This document shows positions 42,336 to 51,072 of a DNA stretch of 64,000 nucleotides, in pieces. Position numbers and translations under genes: made by a program. Below the pieces are notes generated by a model. That model saw nothing but the letters and a program-made list of their open reading frames with translations. It was not told where the DNA came from and made no database searches. Where the stretch lies: positions 22,472 through 86,471 of the forward strand of contig JAHBWG010000039.1 of NCBI GenBank assembly GCA_019637095.1, written 5' to 3'. This DNA comes from Sandaracinaceae bacterium. GTDB taxonomy: Bacteria; Myxococcota_A; Polyangia; Polyangiales; Sandaracinaceae. Positions within the stretch are counted from its first letter, which is position 1. The number at the start of each line of letters is the position of its first letter.

Positions 42336-44879
42336 TCACTCCTCGGCGTTCGGGGCGGCGCCGGCGCCGTTCTTCTGGTCCTCGAGCAGACTGAGCCCGA
42401 TGGCGAGCGCCTTGCGCGCGCGGCTGAGCAGCTCCTCGTCGCCGCGCATCTTGCGCTCCGCGTCGTCGAGCCGCGCCTCGAGCTCGCGGCCCGCCTCCTC
42501 GAGCGAGGCGACGCGGCTCAGGAGCTCGGCCTTGATCCCCTCGAGCGAGGCGATCTCGCCGACGCGCGCCTCGAGCTCGCGCGTACCGCGCTCGATGTCG
42601 GCGCGGGCCCCCTCGAGCTCCTGCACCAGCGCGTCGCGCTCCTTCTCGAGGTCCTCGATGCGCTCCTCGGCGGCGGCGAGCTTGGTCTCCGTCTCCGCCA
42701 TCTTGCGGCCGAGGATCGCCAGCTCCTGGCTCTGCGTCGCGCGCAGCGCGGCGAGCGCCGCGTCGTGCTCACCGCGTTGCGCCTCGAGCGCCTCGGCCTG
42801 GGCCGCCGCCGCGGCGGCGAGCGCCGCGGACTCGGCCGCGGCCGCCTCCTGGAGCGCCGCGACCTTGCCCGCCTCGGCCTCCGCGAGCGCGGCCTCGCGC
42901 GCCGCGTCGAGCGCCGCGCGCAGGGCCTCGAGCGCGGCCGCCTCGTGCGCCGCGAGCTCGTCGCGCGTCGCCGCGAGCGCCGCCTCGTGCTGCGGTGACC
43001 GCCGCCTCGGCATGAGCGCCTCGGCGTGCGCCGCGTCCGCGCGGCGAGCTCGGCGCGCGGCCTCCGCCACCACCTCGAGCGCGACCGCGTGCCTCGCGGG
43101 TTTGCCATTTGGCGCCTCGTCGCGCGCCTGCTCCGTCGCGGCGACCTTCGCGTCGCGGTCCGCCTCCGCGGCGCGCACCCGCGCGTCCCGGTCTTGCTCC
43201 GCGGCGCGCACGCGCGCGTCGCGATCCGCCTCGACCTCCGCGACCTTCGCGTCGCGGTCCGCCTCCGCCGCGCCCACCCGCGCGTCGCGGTCCGCCTCGA
43301 TCTCCGCGACCTTCGCGTCGCGGTCCGCCTCCGCGGCGCGCACCCGCGCGTCGCGATCCGCCTCGATCTCCGCGATCATCGCGGCGCGCTCGGCCTCGGC
43401 GGCGGCGACGCGCTCGTCGCGCTCCGCCTGCGCCGCGGCCACCTGCTCGTCGCGCTCCTTGGTGACCGCTGCCACCGCCTGGTCGCGATCGCGCTCGACC
43501 TGCGCGATCCGCTCGTCGCGCTCCTTGCGGGCCGCGGTGACGGACGCATCGCGCTCGGCGATCTTCGCGTCGCGCTCGGAGATCGCGGCGGCGAGCTCCG
43601 CCTCCTTGGCCTCGAGCTTCGCCTCGAGCTTGGAGGCCTTCTCCTCGACGCGCTCGATCCGCCCCTTGAACGACTCGGCCTTCTTCTCGGCCGTCTCCTT
43701 GTCCGCGCTCAGGGCCGCGACGCGATCTTCGAGCTCCGCCTTCGCGCGCTCGAGCGCGAGCAGGCTGTCCTCCTGATCGGCGCGGCCGCGCTCGAGCTGG
43801 AGGTTCTTGTCGCGCAGATCGAGCACCTGCTTGTCGCGCGCGCCGACCTGATCGCGCAGGTCGAGGATCTCCTTGTCCTTCGAGTTCAGCGCCTCGCGCA
43901 GGTCGAGGAAGTCGCGGCTCGAGACGCCGCCGCCTCCGCCCTTCCCCGCCTTCGCCCGCGCGTCGGTGAGCTCGCGCTCGAGCCGCGCCGCGTCCGCCCG
44001 CGCCTGCTCGGCGGCGCGCCGCGCCTCCTCGAGCTCCGCGCGGGCCGCGGCGAGCGCCACGCTCGCCTCCTCGGCCGCGAGGCGCGCCGCGCCGAGCTCC
44101 TCGTCCGAGGGCCCCGACGCAGGCGCGGCCGCTGCGCTCACCTGCGCGACGTCGACGGCCGCGATCGGGGCGACGCTGGGCTCGCGCGGGGGCGGCGGCG
44201 GCGGCGCGGCGCTCGGCGCCTCCGGCTCCACGGTGGGCGCGATCTCCTCGAGCGCCGGCGGGGGCGCCGGCTTGGCCTTGGTCGCCTCGGCCGCCGCGAT
44301 CACCGCGCGGATCTCCGGCGGGATGGCCGCGACGGTCGTCGCCTCCACCGGCTCCTCGTCCATCATCAGCGCGTCGAACGCGCTCTCCGCGAAGGCCTCG
44401 ATCTCGTTGTCGACGTTCTCCGGCGCGGCGACCTCGTCGAGGTCGTCGACCTCCTCGAGCGGGATCTCGACCTCCGAGAGCTCGAGCGCCTCCGCCGACG
44501 GCTCGTCGAGCGGGACGAGGCTGGCCGCGCGGCGCACGAGCGCGTCGGCCGTGATCGGCTTGCGGAGGTAGTCCTCGGCGCGCGTGCGCAGCTTGCGGTG
44601 CTGCTCGAAGATCTCCTCGGTCGCCTCGCTCGAGAGGATGACCACCGGGATCGACGCGGTCTCCGCGTTCTTCTTGAGCCGCTTGCAGACGAGGAACCCG
44701 TTCATCTGCGGCAGCTCGATGGTCAACAGGATCAGGTCCGGGCGGTCCGAGACCGCGCGGGCGAGCCCGTCGTTTCCGTCCGTGACCACGTCGACCGTCG
44801 CCCCGCGCGCGACGAGCCGCGCCCGAACGTCCTCGGCGAACTGGGGATCGCTCTCGAAGAAGAGAATGCGCGCTGCCAT
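42336..44879 (-). CDS. FrzS/AglZ-like pseudo-receiver with long coiled coil
   Basis: The 847-residue protein pairs an N-terminal receiver domain (residues 1-125, ILFFESDPQFAEDVRAR, IFEQHRKLRTRAEDYLRKP) with a ~580-residue coiled coil. The phosphoacceptor Asp is replaced by Thr53 (LILLTIELPQMNG), while the lysine in RKP is kept. FrzS and AglZ of Myxococcus, polar motility regulators, have this layout and a non-phosphorylated receiver. An acidic/proline linker at about 125-255 and SRDFLDLREALN at ~325 also match. Residues about 496-580 form hendecad repeats (AEADRDAKVAE / IEADRDARVRA). A 10-residue basic segment near 620 may reflect a local frame change. Likely a polar motility or cell-polarity scaffold; inference. 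Confidence 0.8.
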   Translation of the reverse strand: MAARILFFESDPQFAEDVRARLVARGATVDVVTDGNDGLARAVSDRPDLILLTIELPQMNGFLVCKRLKKNAETASIPVVILSSEATEEIFEQHRKLRTRAEDYLRKPITADALVRRAASLVPLDEPSAEALELSEVEIPLEEVDDLDEVAAPENVDNEIEAFAESAFDALMMDEEPVEATTVAAIPPEIRAVIAAAEATKAKPAPPPALEEIAPTVEPEAPSAAPPPPPPREPSVAPIAAVDVAQVSAAAAPASGPSDEELGAARLAAEEASVALAAARAELEEARRAAEQARADAARLERELTDARAKAGKGGGGGVSSRDFLDLREALNSKDKEILDLRDQVGARDKQVLDLRDKNLQLERGRADQEDSLLALERAKAELEDRVAALSADKETAEKKAESFKGRIERVEEKASKLEAKLEAKEAELAAAISERDAKIAERDASVTAARKERDERIAQVERDRDQAVAAVTKERDEQVAAAQAERDERVAAAEAERAAMIAEIEADRDARVRAAEADRDAKVAEIEADRDARVGAAEADRDAKVAEVEADRDARVRAAEQDRDARVRAAEADRDAKVAATEQARDEAPNGKPARHAVALEVVAEAARRARRADAAHAEALMPRRRSPQHEAALAATRDELAAHEAAALEALRAALDAAREAALAEAEAGKVAALQEAAAAESAALAAAAAAQAEALEAQRGEHDAALAALRATQSQELAILGRKMAETETKLAAAEERIEDLEKERDALVQELEGARADIERGTRELEARVGEIASLEGIKAELLSRVASLEEAGRELEARLDDAERKMRGDEELLSRARKALAIGLSLLEDQKNGAGAAPNAEE

Positions 44880-44972
44880 CGACGCTCCCTTGAACCCGCT
44901 CGGTCGGGAGGGCGAGGATACGTGGCGGCCTTCGCGCCCGTCAATCGCGGCAGGTTCCGCGCGGTTACGCGG

Positions 44973-45854
44973 CTACCGATCGAGCTGCGCGCTCGCGGCG
45001 AGGCGCATGAGCGCGCGGCCGTCGAGGTCCCCGGTGAACGCGTAGCTCAGGCCCTCGTGCTCGACGACCGGCACCATCCGCCCGCCGGCCCGGCCGTAGT
45101 AGATCCCGCGCCCCTGGACGCGCGTGTGCTGCGCCACGCGATCGAGGCCGGCGGGCGGCTCGAAGACCATCACGGTGACGCGCCGGCCGCCGACGTTGTA
45201 GTAGAACGCGGCCGCCTCGCGGTCGCTCACGTTCGAGAGCCGCGCGCCGAGCAGGCGCACGTCCTCGCTCGGGAACGCGATGGGGCGCACCGGGAACTCG
45301 AGCTTGCCCTGGAACCAGCTCGCGACCTGCCGCGGCTCGCCCTGGACCTCGGCCGGGTGCTCGTGCGCGTGGCGACGCACGATGTCCTCGAAGATGGTGC
45401 TGCCCGCCGCGACGCTCTGCACGGCGAGACCGCCGCTCACGTCGTCGTCCGCCGTGTCGTGCGCCGCGATCACCGCGAGCGCGACCGCCGCCGCCGCCGC
45501 GGGGACGGCGTACCGGGCGCGCATCGGGACGAGGCGGACCCCCGCGATCCCGAGCGGCGGCCGCGCGCCCGCGTCTGCGGCGCCCATCGCGACGGGCGCC
45601 GCGGGGTCCGCCGCGCGCCTGCGCGTGTCCTCCGCGTCGAGCGCCGCGCGAAGGCGCTCCGCGAGCCCCGGCGGCGCTTGCGGCACGACGCAAGCCTCTT
45701 TGACGGTGGACTTGAACGCGCGCGAGAACGACAGGTGCACGCGACACGGCCCGCAGGCGGTGAGGTGCTGCTCGAGCTCGAGGTGGGTGTCCGGATCGAG
45801 CTCACCGTCGACGAACGCGTCGGCGTGGCGCCGGAGCACCTCGCAGCCGATCAT
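44973..45854 (-). CDS. Zinc-binding anti-sigma factor
   Basis: This 293-residue protein is translated with the upstream ECF sigma factor (ATGA overlap) and should bind it. The N-terminus has the ZAS motif H30-x3-C34-x2-C37 (HLTACGPC). One transmembrane helix lies at about 115-135 ([17 protein letters not shown]). The C-terminal ~150 residues are periplasmic, with [20 protein letters not shown], an Asp/Glu-rich middle and [12 protein letters not shown] near the end, resembling the sensor domains of such anti-sigmas. A zinc-thiol or envelope stress signal is a reasonable guess. The 93 bases before the FrzS-like gene hold nothing I recognise. Confidence 0.85.
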   Translation of the reverse strand: MIGCEVLRRHADAFVDGELDPDTHLELEQHLTACGPCRVHLSFSRAFKSTVKEACVVPQAPPGLAERLRAALDAEDTRRRAADPAAPVAMGAADAGARPPLGIAGVRLVPMRARYAVPAAAAAVALAVIAAHDTADDDVSGGLAVQSVAAGSTIFEDIVRRHAHEHPAEVQGEPRQVASWFQGKLEFPVRPIAFPSEDVRLLGARLSNVSDREAAAFYYNVGGRRVTVMVFEPPAGLDRVAQHTRVQGRGIYYGRAGGRMVPVVEHEGLSYAFTGDLDGRALMRLAASAQLDR

Positions 45855-46489
45855 CCCTCGACCTCCCGGCTGCGGCGGTAGGCCTCGAGCGAGACGGTCG
45901 TCGCGCCGGCCGGCTCCTCGATGATCCCGAGCTGCACGGCCTGCGCGACGAGGCGCTTCTGCATCTTCTTGCGTGCGCGGTGGAGCCTGCTCATCACCGT
46001 CCCGATCGGGCAGCCCAGGGCGTCGGCGATCTCCTTGTAGGAGAGCTCCTCGATGTCGGCGAGCACGATCATCATGCGGTACTCGTCCGGCAGCGCGTCG
46101 AGCGCGTCCTGGATCTCGCGGTGGATGAGGCTGCGCTGCGCCTCGGACACGGGGTCGGTCAGGCAGCGCATCGCGGCGCGGCTCATGACGCCGTCGCCGA
46201 CGGGCTCGGCGAAGCTGCCCTCGAGCGCCTTGCGCTCGCGGCTCTTGCGCCGGTACTTGTTGATGAAGGTGTTGGTCAGGATGCGGAAGAGCCACGCCTT
46301 CATGTTCGTGCCGGGCTCGAAGCGATCGTAGAACCGATACGCACGCACGAACGCGTCCTGCACGAGATCCTCGGCGTCCGAGGGGCTCCGGGTGTACCGG
46401 AGCGCCGCGCCATACAGCGCGTCGAGGTGCTTGAGCGCCTCGCGCTCGAACTCCTCGCGCGCGAGATCCGGTCGGGTCGTGGCGTTCAT
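45851..46489 (-). CDS. ECF RNA polymerase sigma factor
   Basis: A 212-residue extracytoplasmic-function sigma factor with region 2 ([36 protein letters not shown] and [20 protein letters not shown], the -10 recognition helix) and region 4 ([40 protein letters not shown]). It would direct transcription of envelope-stress genes. The ATG at 46489 has GAGGAG upstream and aligns with family starts; the frame is open further but lacks sigma sequence. The 149 bases ahead (46490-46638) probably hold its promoter, but I could not fix an ECF consensus. The stop overlaps the anti-sigma start. Confidence 0.92.
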   Translation of the reverse strand: MNATTRPDLAREEFEREALKHLDALYGAALRYTRSPSDAEDLVQDAFVRAYRFYDRFEPGTNMKAWLFRILTNTFINKYRRKSRERKALEGSFAEPVGDGVMSRAAMRCLTDPVSEAQRSLIHREIQDALDALPDEYRMMIVLADIEELSYKEIADALGCPIGTVMSRLHRARKKMQKRLVAQAVQLGIIEEPAGATTVSLEAYRRSREVEG

Positions 46490-46638
46490 GGCTCCTCTCG
46501 CGGCGGCTAACCCCGGGCCGTCGGGGTCTATTCCGGGTGGGTTCTCGAGGCGACAACCTCTCGGAATCGTTGGGGTCGTGGTGGCGTTCAGACGCGGCTC
46601 ACGATAACCACCGCCTCCGAGCGCGGCACCGAAATCGG

Positions 46639-47280
46639 TCAAGGAGGTGGCGGATCGTCCTCGCCCTCGACCTCGGCCCCGACGCGCTCCTGCAGCGCGA
46701 CGAGCTTGCCCTCGAGCTCCTCGATGCGGTCGTGCAGGCGGCCGACGTCGTCGTTGAGCGCCTGGACGCGCGAGATCGCGTGGCCGATCAGCCCGCGGAT
46801 GCGGTCGTCCGCGAGCCGCTGCAGCTCGTCGAGCGCCTCCTTCGGCGAGAAGAACATCGAGCGGCGCGGCGCCGGCTCGGGCTCCGCCACCTCCTCGGAC
46901 GGCGCCGGTGCCAGCGGCGGCTCGCTGTCGCCCTCCTTGCGCGCGATCAGCTTGCCGACGGGCCCCCCGCGCAGCGTGTCCATGAGCTTCTCGCCGCCCT
47001 GCTGGATCAGGTGACGGAGGGTCCCGACCGAGGCGACGCGGTGTGCGTCCGCGCTCTTCTTCTCTTCCTCGTAGATGATCTGCGCGAGCGTGACGTTGGT
47101 GAGGTCTTCCTTCGTCGTGTTGTCGATGATGCGCACGTCCTCGCCGTTGCGGACGTGCTCGGCGATCTGCTGCAACGTGACGTAGCGGCTGTCGGTCGTG
47201 TCGTAGAGCTTGCGGTTCGCGTAGCGCTTGATCTTGCGCGACTTACGCGGCTCCTGCTCTCCCGGCACTCCAGTCTCCAA
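46639..47280 (-). CDS. phaR: PhaR-type polyhydroxyalkanoate synthesis regulator
   Basis: The 213-residue protein has the PHA accumulation regulator DNA-binding domain: [41 protein letters not shown] and [11 protein letters not shown] at residues 15-75. PhaR represses PHA-granule genes and binds to granules. The C-terminal part is proline/glutamate-rich with a final coiled coil ([20 protein letters not shown]). A TTG at 47280 is preceded by GGGAGG six bases ahead and gives a normal N-terminus, whereas an upstream GTG at 47325 would overlap a likely -10 box TATACT (47322-47317). No PHA synthase is in this window. Confidence 0.85.
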   Translation of the reverse strand: METGVPGEQEPRKSRKIKRYANRKLYDTTDSRYVTLQQIAEHVRNGEDVRIIDNTTKEDLTNVTLAQIIYEEEKKSADAHRVASVGTLRHLIQQGGEKLMDTLRGGPVGKLIARKEGDSEPPLAPAPSEEVAEPEPAPRRSMFFSPKEALDELQRLADDRIRGLIGHAISRVQALNDDVGRLHDRIEELEGKLVALQERVGAEVEGEDDPPPP

Positions 47281-47348
47281 GTCGAACCTCCCGAGCGTCT
47301 CGACGCAGCGCGTCAGAGTATACACCAGGCTATCATGGGGCGAGGCGA

Positions 47349-48092
47349 ATGACCGATCCGCACGCGCTCGCCGAGCGCCTCGCCCGCCGGCTGGTGGCCG
47401 TGGCCGACCCGTCGGTCCGCGTCGGCTACCTGCGCCACGTCGTCGGCGAGATGGAGCCCGGCACGGTCGCCGACGTGCTCACGATCGCGGTGCACGGCGC
47501 CGAGGCGCGCGACGGCGACCTGGGCGCGCTCCTGCTCGCGCTCTGCCTCGCGCTCGCCGACGAGGAGGTCGCGCCGCTGCGCGACGAGATCGTACGCGCC
47601 GCCCTCGCCCGCGGGCAGCACGCGACGGCGGCGCTGCTCCAGCCGCGCGCGCCCGAGCGGCGCGCCGAGGAGCCGCTGGTCGTCCCCGACTTCGGGCGCG
47701 GCCGCGCGGTGACCCTCGGCGAGCGCAAGGCGCTGGCGCGGACGCGCGATCGCGATCTGCTCGCGCGCGTCCTGCGCGACCCACACCCCGACGTGATCCG
47801 CGTCGTGCTCGGGAACCCGACGATCACCGAGCGGGACGTGATCCGCGTCTGCGCGCGCCGCCCGATCGCGCCCGAGGTCCTGCGCGAGGTCTTCCGCTCC
47901 CCGCGCTGGATCGTGCGCTACGGCGTGAAGAAGGCGATCGTGCGCAACCCGTTCGCGCCGGTGGACCTCGCCCTGCAGCTCGCCGCGCACCTCAACGCGG
48001 CGGACGCGCGCGAGGCCGCCCGGTGCGCGGAGCTGGCCGTCGCCGTGCGCGACGCGTGCCGCCGCGTCGCGGGCATCGCGACGCTCCATTGA
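47349..48092 (+). CDS. HEAT-like helical repeat protein, hypothetical
   Basis: The 247-residue protein is all-helical with tandem helix pairs. Examples are ADVLTIAVHGAEA, LARVLRDPHPDVIRVVLGNP, TERDVIRVCARRPIAPEVLR, and a third unit with WIVRYGVKKAIVRNPFAPVD. The units have the length and ARRPxxPEVL pattern of HEAT/ARM-like repeats, a protein-binding scaffold. No catalytic site or membrane segment. Start is an ATG shortly after a TATCATG motif in the phaR divergent interval. It converges on tatA, and the 181-base interval 48093-48273 contains three hairpins and no gene. Confidence 0.65.
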   Translation: MTDPHALAERLARRLVAVADPSVRVGYLRHVVGEMEPGTVADVLTIAVHGAEARDGDLGALLLALCLALADEEVAPLRDEIVRAALARGQHATAALLQPRAPERRAEEPLVVPDFGRGRAVTLGERKALARTRDRDLLARVLRDPHPDVIRVVLGNPTITERDVIRVCARRPIAPEVLREVFRSPRWIVRYGVKKAIVRNPFAPVDLALQLAAHLNAADAREAARCAELAVAVRDACRRVAGIATLH

Positions 48093-48143
48093 GCCCTCGG
48101 CGGGGTCGTTCCACCGTCCCAACCTCCTCGCCCCGTCTTGCCT

Positions 48144-48177
48144 CTTCGTCTCCCGTGAAGCGAGACGGGAGGCGAAG
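48144..48177. repeat. 13-bp hairpin, first of three
   Basis: CTTCGTCTCCCGT (48144-48156) pairs with ACGGGAGGCGAAG (48165-48177), one G-T pair, eight-base loop. Together with hairpins at 48185 and 48238 it fills the interval between two convergent genes. Confidence 0.65.
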
Positions 48178-48184
48178 CGCGCCG

Positions 48185-48218
48185 GAGGCGAGCGCCTACG
48201 GCGCCGGGCGCTCGCCTC
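48185..48218. terminator. 12-bp hairpin, candidate bidirectional terminator
   Basis: GAGGCGAGCGCC (48185-48196) pairs perfectly with GGCGCTCGCCTC (48207-48218) around a 10-base loop. Its position between the plus-strand HEAT-like gene and the minus-strand tatA makes terminator action likely, without a T run. Confidence 0.55.
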
Positions 48219-48237
48219 GTCGACGGTCGCCGCGCTT

Positions 48238-48262
48238 GCTGAGGGGCGCTCCGCCCCTCGGC
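48238..48262. terminator. 11-bp hairpin next to tatA stop
   Basis: GCTGAGGGGCG (48238-48248) pairs with CGCCCCTCGGC (48252-48262), one wobble pair, three-base loop CTC. It begins 11 bases past the tatA stop, so it could end tatA transcription. Confidence 0.55.
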
Positions 48263-48273
48263 GAACGAACGAC

Positions 48274-48513
48274 TCACCGTTCGACGACTTCGGCGTCGGA
48301 GACCTCTTCGGAGACCTTCTTCGCGCTCGACTTGGGCTCGACCTGCTTCTCTTTGGGCGTGACCTCGATGTCGTCGTCCGCCTTGAGGCTGCGCTTGAGG
48401 TTGCGGATCCCCTTGCCGAGCCCCTCGCCGATCTGCGGCAGGCGCGACGCGCCGAAGACGACGAGCACGATGAGCAACACGATGAGGAGCTCTTGCCAGC
48501 CGATGCCGCCCAT
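48274..48513 (-). CDS. tatA: Sec-independent translocase TatA
   Basis: TatA forms the pore component of the twin-arginine protein-export system. The 79 residues have an N-terminal transmembrane helix ([20 protein letters not shown]), a glycine-containing hinge then the amphipathic helix ([19 protein letters not shown]), and a charged, disordered C-terminus. No tatB or tatC gene is visible. The start at 48513 gives the standard short periplasmic tail. Confidence 0.9.
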   Translation of the reverse strand: MGGIGWQELLIVLLIVLVVFGASRLPQIGEGLGKGIRNLKRSLKADDDIEVTPKEKQVEPKSSAKKVSEEVSDAEVVER

Positions 48514-48570
48514 AGGTGATTGAAAGCTACGCCCGGGCAGGGTGTGCGGCAACTGCTAAGGTTCGCGCGC

Positions 48571-49755
48571 ATGGCCCGGATCACTCTCCGCAAAGGCCGC
48601 GTGCAGCCGGTCTGGGCCGGGCACCCGTGGGTCTTCGCACAGGCGATCGAGCGTCTCGACGGGGCGCCGGCGCCCGGCGACGCGGTGGACGTGCTCGACC
48701 CCACGGGCAAGCACCTCGGGCGAGGCTTCTGGTCGGCCGACTCCGCGATCCCCGTGCGCTTGATCACACGCGACGAGGCGGAGCCGCTCGACGAGGCCGC
48801 CCTCGTCCGCCGGCTCGAGCGCGCGCACGCGCGCCGGCAGCGGCTCGGGATCCCGGACGCGGACAGCGACGCCTACCGCCTCGTGCACGCCGAGGGAGAC
48901 GAGCTGCCCGGCCTGATCGTCGACGTGTACCGCGACGTCGCGGTGCTCCAGCTCCTCACGCACGGGATGAAGCGCCGCGAGGACGCGCTCGCCGGCGCGG
49001 TCGCGCGGATCGCGGGCGCGCGCGTGGTCGCGGAGGCGCGCGGCGGCAGGATGCAGGAGAAGGAGGGGATCGCCGTCGTCCCGCGGATCCTGCGCGGGCC
49101 CGACCGACCTCAGCTCCGCTTCCGCGAGCGCGGGCTCGAGTACGCGATCGAGCTCGGCCTCGCGCAGAAGACCGGGTTCTACTTCGACCAGCGCGACAAC
49201 CGCGCGCTCGTCGAGCGCCTCGCGCGCGGGCGCCGCGTCCTCGACCTCTACAGCTACGTGGGCCCCTTCGCGCTCGCCGCCGCGCGCGGTGGGGCGCGCT
49301 CCGTGCACGCGTTCGACAAGAGCGCCGCGGTGGTGAGCGCGGCGGCGAGCATCGCGGCCGCGAACGGGCTCGCCGACCGCGTCGAGATCGCGCGCCAGGA
49401 CGTGAAGAGCGTGCTGTCGCGGCTCGGGCAGGACGGCGCGCGCTACGACCTCGCCATCGTGGATCCGCCCAAGCTCGCGCCGACCGCGCGGCACCTCGAG
49501 CGCGCGCGCAGCGCGTACCGGCGGCTGAACGCGCAGGTGCTGGCGCTGATGGCGCCCGGCGCCCTGGTCCTCTCCTGCTCGTGCTCGGCGGCGATGCGGC
49601 CCGACGAACTCGTGCGCACCATCGCGCTCGCGGCCCGCGACGTGGGCAAGCGCGTGCGCCTCCTGCACCTCGGCCAGCAGGGGATGGATCACCCGGTCCC
49701 CGCCGCGTTCCCCGAGGGGCGCTACCTGAAGGCGGCGCTCGTGGAGGTGGACTGA
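48571..49755 (+). CDS. rlmI: RlmI-type rRNA (cytosine-C5) methyltransferase
   Basis: The 394-residue enzyme has an N-terminal PUA domain (ITLRKGRVQPVWAGHPWVF), a central segment LVHAEGDELPGLIVDVY, then a class I methyltransferase. Motifs are GFYFDQRDNRALVERLARG, VLDLYSYVGPFALAAARGG (motif I), and IVDPPKLAPT with the active-site region, followed by LVLSCSCSAAM. RlmI methylates 23S rRNA C1962 in E. coli; the target here is not proven. The ATG at 48571 follows 57 bases after the divergent tatA start. Its stop overlaps the next gene by one base. Confidence 0.88.
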   Translation: MARITLRKGRVQPVWAGHPWVFAQAIERLDGAPAPGDAVDVLDPTGKHLGRGFWSADSAIPVRLITRDEAEPLDEAALVRRLERAHARRQRLGIPDADSDAYRLVHAEGDELPGLIVDVYRDVAVLQLLTHGMKRREDALAGAVARIAGARVVAEARGGRMQEKEGIAVVPRILRGPDRPQLRFRERGLEYAIELGLAQKTGFYFDQRDNRALVERLARGRRVLDLYSYVGPFALAAARGGARSVHAFDKSAAVVSAAASIAAANGLADRVEIARQDVKSVLSRLGQDGARYDLAIVDPPKLAPTARHLERARSAYRRLNAQVLALMAPGALVLSCSCSAAMRPDELVRTIALAARDVGKRVRLLHLGQQGMDHPVPAAFPEGRYLKAALVEVD

Positions 49756-50534
49756 TGCGGCCGCTCGCGGGCGCCTCCCTCGCCGGCATCGACGGGCTCG
49801 CGTTCGACGTCGACGACACGCTGACGACCCGCGGCGCGCTGAGCCCCGACGCCTACGACGCGCTCGCGCGGCTCGCGGCGGCCGGGGTGCGCCTCGTCGC
49901 GCTCACCGGCCGCCCTCTGGGCTGGGCCGACGCGATGGCGTCGATGTGGCCGATCACCGCGGCGGTCGGCGAGAACGGCGCGGGGTGGGCGTGGCGCGAG
50001 GGTCACGCGCTGCGGATCGGATACGCCGACGATCCGGTGACGCGCGCCGAGCAACGCGACGTGCTCGCTGCGATCCGCCGCGAGGTGCACGAGCGCCTCC
50101 CGGCCATCCGCGAGGCGTGCGATCAGCCGGCTCGGCGCTGCGACCTCGCGTTCGACGTCGGCGAGCGCGAGCGGCCGTCGGCCGCCGACGTCGGCGCGCT
50201 CGTCGCGATCATCGAGGCGCACGGCGCGCGCGCGCTCGTCTCGAGCGTGCACGCGCACGCGGTGCCCGGGCGCTGGGACAAGGCGCGCGGCGCAGCCAGC
50301 GCGGTCCGAGACGCGCTCGGCGAGCCGCTCGACCCGGCGCGCTGGCTGTTCGTCGGCGACTCGCCGAACGACGAGGCCGCGTTCGCCTTCTTCACGCACA
50401 CGGTCGGCGTGGCCAACGTGCGCGAGCACCTCGGCGCCTTGCGCGTCGCGCCCGCCTTGGTGACCGACGCCGAGCGCGGCGCGGGGTTCGTCGAGGTCGC
50501 CGAGGCGCTGCTCCGCGCGAGGGCGGATGGCTGA
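49755..50534 (+). CDS. HAD-superfamily (Cof-type) hydrolase
   Basis: This 259-residue phosphatase of the HAD superfamily has motif I GLAFDVDDTLTTRG (Asp nucleophile and acid-base), motif II VALTGRPLGW, a cap region around 80-180, and motif IV FVGDSPNDEAAF. The Asp-rich C-terminal motif and cap size suit Cof-type sugar phosphatases. Substrate unknown. The ATG overlaps the RlmI stop (TGATG). Its stop overlaps the next gene by eight bases. Confidence 0.9.
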   Translation: MRPLAGASLAGIDGLAFDVDDTLTTRGALSPDAYDALARLAAAGVRLVALTGRPLGWADAMASMWPITAAVGENGAGWAWREGHALRIGYADDPVTRAEQRDVLAAIRREVHERLPAIREACDQPARRCDLAFDVGERERPSAADVGALVAIIEAHGARALVSSVHAHAVPGRWDKARGAASAVRDALGEPLDPARWLFVGDSPNDEAAFAFFTHTVGVANVREHLGALRVAPALVTDAERGAGFVEVAEALLRARADG

Positions 50535-51072
50535 GCGGCGGCTGTCGACGCCGCTCGTGTTGGCCGTGGCGAGCGCGATGCTCGCGATCGGCGCGGTGGT
50601 GTGGCTCGGCCGAGAGGCGCCCGACGCCAGCCCGACCGTCGCGCCGCGCGCAGGTATGCGCGTCGACGGATCGAGCCCCGAGCGCGCGGCGGAGAGCTTC
50701 TACGACGCGTGGCGCAGGCGCCGCTGGGAAGAGGCGAACGCGCTGAGCATCGGCGACGCGAGGCGCGCGGTCGCCCAGAAGCGCGCCGCCGACGCGGAGC
50801 TCGCCAACGACGAGCGCGTGCTCGCGGAGCGCGGCTGGGATGCGCTCGCGGCCGCGCCGCTCACGCTCTCGATCGAGCAAGTGGACTTGCTCGGGAGCGA
50901 CCGCTTCGCGCTGACGGCGGTCGCCGCGTACGACTTCGTGGGCACCCCCTACCGCCGGCGGGTCGCGCTCGAGGTCCACGGGACGCCGGCCGGATATCGC
51001 GTCGCCCGCATGGAGCTCGGCGAGGTCCTGACCGAGCTCCCGCCGATCTTCCGCGGAGGCGCCGCACCATGA
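50527..51072 (+). CDS. Membrane-anchored NTF2-like protein, hypothetical
   Basis: The 181-residue protein has an N-terminal hydrophobic helix (LVLAVASAMLAIGAVVWLG) that anchors it, then a periplasmic part. A segment with RAAESFYDAWRRRRWEEANALS, followed by a strand RVALEVHGTPAGYRV and MELGEVLTEL, resembles the NTF2-like fold. It is translated within the HAD-to-methyltransferase coupled run. Function is unknown. Confidence 0.6.
   Translation: MAERRLSTPLVLAVASAMLAIGAVVWLGREAPDASPTVAPRAGMRVDGSSPERAAESFYDAWRRRRWEEANALSIGDARRAVAQKRAADAELANDERVLAERGWDALAAAPLTLSIEQVDLLGSDRFALTAVAAYDFVGTPYRRRVALEVHGTPAGYRVARMELGEVLTELPPIFRGGAAP

Noticed and set aside
43026..45881. Plus-strand frame of 951 codons through the FrzS-like and anti-sigma genes
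   Set aside because: Pure Arg/Leu/Val/Asp low-complexity text mirroring the coiled-coil repeats; no start site or domain.
47281..47325. PhaR start at the GTG at 47325
   Set aside because: A TTG at 47280 has a better Shine-Dalgarno site, and a -10-like TATACT overlaps the second and third codons of the GTG form.
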